From Candidatus Tenderia electrophaga (GTDB lineage: Bacteria > Pseudomonadota > Gammaproteobacteria > Tenderiales > Tenderiaceae), in NCBI GenBank assembly GCA_001447805.1, contig CP013099.1:2613181-2677180 (forward strand): 64,000 nt of DNA, read 5' to 3'. The notes under the pieces were generated by a model. It was given only the letters and a program-made list of their open reading frames with translations, was not told where the DNA came from and ran no database searches. Shown here piece by piece: positions 61,894-64,000 of the stretch. The translations under genes were made by a program, and so were the position numbers. Position 1 is the first letter of the stretch; each line of letters opens with the position of its first letter.

Positions 61894-63978
61894 CTAATAG
61901 ATCGCCTTGGCCAGCAGGCCGTTCTGGTATTCGAAGAACGGGGAACGCATGCCCAAGGCCAGCCGGAAGGCGTCCATGGGCACCAGGATGATGACGAAAT
62001 AGATCACGAAAAAGAAATACTCGAGATAGAATATCTCGCCCGCGGAGATGCTTTTGCGAATATCGAGATGGGAAAACACGACGACGAAAAAGACGGCGAC
62101 GCAGATACTCATCAGGCGTCCCACCTCCACATGCTTGGATAACAGCGCCACCGCAAACAACACAATCGAGACGACGATCAAGGGCGTAAGATTGGAAATG
62201 AAGGCATCGATGAACACGCGCTTCACCCCTATTTCGTAGTACAGGGTGGGCATCACCTCGCGCTCAAACGCCTGCTCGATGCCGAAGTCGGTGTTTTTTT
62301 GCAATGCGCGTAATACGAAATAGGCCTCATTGAGTTTCCATCCGGGCAGAAACGCGCCCTGGTCCAGTCCGGGCAACAAGGTCGCGGTGGTAAGGGTATA
62401 GGCATCCAGATCCGGTACCAGCACCACGTTCTGGGTTTTGGCGAGAGGCAGCAACTGCATGTCCAGATGCTCGACCTCAAGCGGATAGCGCGAATAATCC
62501 ACCGGCACGCGCAATATGGCTTGAAACGCCCATTGCAGCACTTCGCCGCCGGCAACCGGGTAACGCCCCAGCTCTTCCATTTTGACACTCTTGGCCCGGC
62601 CTATCTGGAGACCTTTGGCCAGCTCCTGTGGATAATCGTCGCCGTATGTTTGCCACAGCCGCCCGGTCACCAGCACATCATTGGCATTATTGAACTCAAT
62701 CGCATCAATATAAACCCCGGTGGGAACATACAAGGGCGGATCCAGATGCTTGCTTTCGCTTGACTGGCGATAACTGTTCATCACGGCCTGCAGGGTGGCC
62801 TTGTCGGAGACCTTGACGCCGGAGCTATGAATCGACGGATGATAGGTCAAAGCCAGATCCCAGATGATACTGATCCCCACGATGAGCAATACGGAAACGA
62901 TCGCCGTCAGCAGCCATACCCTGAACGGTGAACCGAAACTGGCCTTTAGCAGCAAGGCCGCCAGGGTGCTGCAGAACAGGATCGCGCTGATGATTATCCA
63001 CAGAATCTGTTGCCGCAGCGTGTCGACATTGATATCCAGATCGCTTTTGATAAAGGTATTTTGCAGCGACCAGCCCGAGGTGGGCACGGTCGCAAAGATC
63101 AACCAGGAGGCCTCACCGGTGGTGGTGCTGACATGATCTATCACCCCGCCTTCACCGCGCGCCGCTCTGTCGGCGATCACAAGCCGGTCGGCATCATTTT
63201 TCTGACGCGCCACATCACGGATATTCTGACGTGTCTGCACATATTCATAATTGGGGTGATAGAGATAATTGCCGTCGCGCGTGGTCAGCGCACCGAAGCC
63301 GCTGGGGCCGATATTCAAAGACTCGATAATATCTCTGATCTGCGCCATGGAGATATCGATGGTGACCACACCGTTGGCCGTCTTTTCTCCGCTGTCCGGA
63401 TGAACGCGATAGAACAGCGCCGAATAGGTGATCATGTAGGTCTTGCCGGCTTCGTCCCAATAGGGTTCGCTCCAGCGATTGCCCTTATCCATGGCCTGCA
63501 CATACCAATCGTATTCCGGCGCGGTGTAATCGTACACATCGGCGAGTTGCAGAAACTCCAGCGCGCCATCGCGGCCGGACTTGGAATAATAGGCCGAATA
63601 CAGCCTGACGTCCGGGGTGTAGCCGTAAGGAACGAAGCTGATCGAGCCGCCATAGGCGTAAGGATTGGCGACCAGCATTTCTCTGAGCCGGTGCAGCATG
63701 TGATCGCGATCGATGCCGCCTTCGGTGAGTCCGTTTGCCAAGGTCTCCGCGGAGTTCATGGCCTGCCGCAATACGGCATCGATCCTGGCGGCGGCATCGG
63801 CGGTCAGCTGGCGCAAATCGGCCTTGGCCGACGCATAGATACTGTTTTTGTAACTGACATGCTGATAACTCAACACGCCGACACCCAGCAATGAAACCAG
63901 GCATGTCAGCCACAACAGGCGGTGCAACCACGGATGCCGATGTGAAACGGTTTGGGATTCTGTTGCGTTTACGTCCAT
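61894..63978 (-). CDS. dCache-fused pentameric ligand-gated ion-channel-like protein
   Basis: 694 aa. TM helix at 18-38, then a periplasmic dCache domain (RIDAVLRQAMNSAETLANGL, FGALTTRDGNYLYHPNYEYV, GVIDHVSTTTGEASWLIFAT). Two TM helices follow at about 330-385 (LWIIISAILFCSTLAALLL; WLLTAIVSVLLIVGISIIWD). Residues about 400-560 look like a pLGIC ligand domain (VDYSRYPLEVEHLDMQLLPL), then three TM helices (LTPLIVVSIVLFAVALLS; LMSICVAVFFVVVFSHLD; YFFFVIYFVIILVPMDAF). No fourth channel helix is evident, so the call is tentative. Followed 80 bp later by the interrupted pLGIC-like gene, so the two were probably co-expressed and may have assembled together. Confidence 0.65.
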   Translation of the reverse strand: MDVNATESQTVSHRHPWLHRLLWLTCLVSLLGVGVLSYQHVSYKNSIYASAKADLRQLTADAAARIDAVLRQAMNSAETLANGLTEGGIDRDHMLHRLREMLVANPYAYGGSISFVPYGYTPDVRLYSAYYSKSGRDGALEFLQLADVYDYTAPEYDWYVQAMDKGNRWSEPYWDEAGKTYMITYSALFYRVHPDSGEKTANGVVTIDISMAQIRDIIESLNIGPSGFGALTTRDGNYLYHPNYEYVQTRQNIRDVARQKNDADRLVIADRAARGEGGVIDHVSTTTGEASWLIFATVPTSGWSLQNTFIKSDLDINVDTLRQQILWIIISAILFCSTLAALLLKASFGSPFRVWLLTAIVSVLLIVGISIIWDLALTYHPSIHSSGVKVSDKATLQAVMNSYRQSSESKHLDPPLYVPTGVYIDAIEFNNANDVLVTGRLWQTYGDDYPQELAKGLQIGRAKSVKMEELGRYPVAGGEVLQWAFQAILRVPVDYSRYPLEVEHLDMQLLPLAKTQNVVLVPDLDAYTLTTATLLPGLDQGAFLPGWKLNEAYFVLRALQKNTDFGIEQAFEREVMPTLYYEIGVKRVFIDAFISNLTPLIVVSIVLFAVALLSKHVEVGRLMSICVAVFFVVVFSHLDIRKSISAGEIFYLEYFFFVIYFVIILVPMDAFRLALGMRSPFFEYQNGLLAKAIY

Positions 63979-64000
63979 GTTTGCTTCTTATTATTATTAG

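Overview
The window looks like chromosomal DNA of a GC-rich gammaproteobacterium. The reasons are the complete type I-F CRISPR-Cas system, the sigma-54 regulation and the general gene content. I cannot name the species from sequence alone. Four blocks can be recognised.

(1) Positions 1-39,470 are an extracellular contractile injection system (eCIS, the Afp/PVC/MAC family of phage-tail-like particles). Nearly all of it is on the minus strand and transcribed right to left. Order of transcription: small helical protein, DUF4255 tail-terminator, sheath 1, tube 1, sheath 2, tube 2, LysM-bearing tube-like protein, Afp6-like peptide, gpD-type hub, gpV-type spike, a 739-aa protein, gp25, gpJ, gpI, two short Ig/PKD-like proteins, three large proteins sharing an N-terminal domain, a 532-aa protein, an AAA+ ATPase, and three cargo-like proteins. 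Two of the cargo proteins carry the DUF4157 (eCIS_core) domain; the third pairs an OmpA domain with a snapalysin-like protease motif. A sigma-54 activator (38,094-39,470) sits at the head, and a good -24/-12 promoter lies directly in front of the first eCIS gene. GC-rich palindromic repeats fill the gaps between genes, twice as six-copy tandem arrays and once in frame inside a coding region.

(2) Positions 39,600-42,800 hold a zinc-ribbon/TPR/PDZ membrane protein, remains of a type I-E CRISPR array, a decayed gene and an RHH/MazF-type toxin-antitoxin pair.

(3) Positions 42,891-59,250 are a defence island. It contains a type I-F array (71 repeats, 70 spacers) and cas6f-cas7f-cas5f-cas8f, then DUF2188, a short intergenic control region, a ccdAB toxin-antitoxin pair, cas2-3 and cas1, followed by a YhcG/DUF1016 nuclease and a WYL regulator. 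The most interesting element is between cas8f and ccdAB: a two-repeat mini-CRISPR with a shortened 24-nt spacer. Its spacer matches 19 of 24 positions of a site in the predicted 5' leader of the cas8f operon. That site has the type I-F CC PAM, and three of the five mismatches fall at positions 6, 18 and 24, which Cascade does not read. This is the signature of a crRNA-like guide that makes Cascade repress its own operon (CreR-like) or an embedded toxin RNA (CreTA-like).

(4) Positions 59,522-63,978 encode a Gly/Trp-rich exported protein and two neighbouring proteins with pentameric ligand-gated ion-channel (pLGIC) features. One is fused to a dCache sensor; the other is broken by an in-frame TAA.
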